Shown here piece after piece: positions 63,798-64,000 of a DNA stretch of 64,000 bases. Within the stretch, counting starts at the first letter, position 1. Each line of letters begins with the position of its first letter. The stretch is taken from the NCBI GenBank assembly GCA_963816315.1, contig CAWFJZ010000036.1, positions 186,001-250,000 on the forward strand, read 5' to 3'. This DNA is from CADEEN01 sp963816315. GTDB taxonomy: Bacteria; Pseudomonadota; Gammaproteobacteria; Burkholderiales; Burkholderiaceae_C. A program made the position numbers and the translations under genes. Under the pieces are notes generated by a model that was given only the letters and a program-made list of their open reading frames with translations, searched no databases and was not told the DNA's origin.

Positions 63798-63870
63798 GCG
63801 TGTTCGGGTCTTGACCACCCGTGCAGGCTGTTTGACACCCCGGCCCGCCGACTGGCGGGCCGTTTCATTT
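63798..63870 (+). ncRNA. Candidate small RNA (about 73 nt)
   Basis: A near-consensus promoter at 63763-63791 and a hairpin at 63842-63861 define a transcript of about 73 nt. Inside is a short stem CGGGT...ACCCG at 63805-63821. No ORF of credible size lies in it, and the next gene is convergent, so it cannot be a simple leader. It flanks the transposon end. Sequence does not match a class I know. Confidence 0.45.
63842..63870 (+). terminator. Intrinsic terminator
   Basis: GGCCCGCC-GACT-GGCGGGCC stem of 8 bp, then GTTTCATTT. The T-rich side is plus-strand, so it ends the small RNA; it may also end the minus-strand ORF. Confidence 0.6.
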
Positions 63871-64000
63871 CGCAGTCAGATCGGCGTGGCTCTCCCCCCT
63901 CGAAGTTGATGTTGTGATCAGAAGCCCCTCACCGCGCAGCCACGCGACGGCGTGCTGCGCTCCAGGCCAGTGAGGGAGTTGTGCAAGCGCACACCGCAGA
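63865..64000 (-). CDS. 3' end of an unidentified ORF (cut by the window edge)
   Basis: Open to the window edge, about 44 residues ending RGESHADLTAK at the TGA (63867-63865). The segment QHAVAWLRGEGLLITTSTS reads like a real protein C-terminus, with helix then strand. No family is recognised. The hairpin after it supports a real gene end. The start lies outside the window. Confidence 0.4.
   Translation of the reverse strand, partial: LRCALAQLPHWPGAQHAVAWLRGEGLLITTSTSRGESHADLTAK

Noticed and set aside
1..64000. tRNA or rRNA genes
   Set aside because: Reading the gaps I found no cloverleaf with CCA-end or rRNA signature. A covariance scan would settle it.

Overview
The window is high-GC DNA (roughly two-thirds G+C) whose gene families, liv-type aromatic-acid uptake operon, phasin-like protein and recurrent intergenic palindromes point to a betaproteobacterium of the order Burkholderiales. 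A recognisable 8-vinyl reductase (bciA, about 30.6 kb) suggests a Rubrivivax/Leptothrix-like relative that makes, or once made, bacteriochlorophyll. The placement is inference; there is no rRNA or other phylogenetic marker. I saw no tRNA, rRNA or CRISPR array.

Layout. 0-6.6 kb: the 3' end of a zinc-type alcohol dehydrogenase, a YciI protein, a DUF4124 protein, a CaiB/BaiF CoA-transferase, a GDSL esterase and a large beta-propeller/cytochrome c protein. 6.7-19.8 kb: a defence island on the minus strand. It holds hipBA and a tightly coupled five-gene operon: SNF2-like helicase, AlbA_2/ATP-binding protein, type III methylase (mod), a DUF1016 PD-(D/E)XK nuclease and type III restriction subunit (res). 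An IS5-type element cuts mod exactly, with a TTAG target duplication, and nearly every gene here carries frameshifts. 19.9-30.5 kb: mixed accessory genes, including a PcaC-like protein, an RCC1-repeat lipoprotein, cytochrome c, a zeta-toxin-like ATPase with a small partner, a VWA protein, a TAXI binding protein, an ExeA-like protein, a methyltransferase, a phasin-like protein, DUF1905, an orphan antitoxin and a YCII protein.

30.6-39.9 kb: bciA, a MATE exporter, small proteins, an atypical response regulator, a membrane cytochrome b/EB_dh protein with a ferredoxin reductase, a leishmanolysin-like protease, a GNAT protein and a lipoprotein. 39.9-46.5 kb: an aromatic-degradation cluster (DUF2783, FAD monooxygenase, VOC protein, MBL hydrolase) divergent from a MarR regulator across a perfect 48-bp palindrome, then a binding protein and a feruloyl-CoA synthase-like ligase. 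47.4-56.8 kb: a seven-gene minus-strand operon of two acyl/aryl-CoA ligases flanking a complete LivGHM-binding protein-LivF ABC importer, divergent from a Crp/Fnr-type regulator. The two catabolic regions together would import and CoA-activate aromatic acids.

56.9-63.7 kb: a primase/Toprim gene, then a Tn7/Tn5053-like transposition module (TnsA-like, TniA, TniB, TniQ). Beyond it lies a strong promoter-to-terminator unit that could be a small RNA, then the 3' end of a minus-strand ORF.

A window-wide feature is the number of genes split by single-base indels, mostly net +1. In many cases the remaining sequence reads on perfectly in the new frame, so sequencing or assembly error is a serious alternative to pseudogenisation. 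The 913-residue 'ligase-LivG fusion' reading frame is one product of this.
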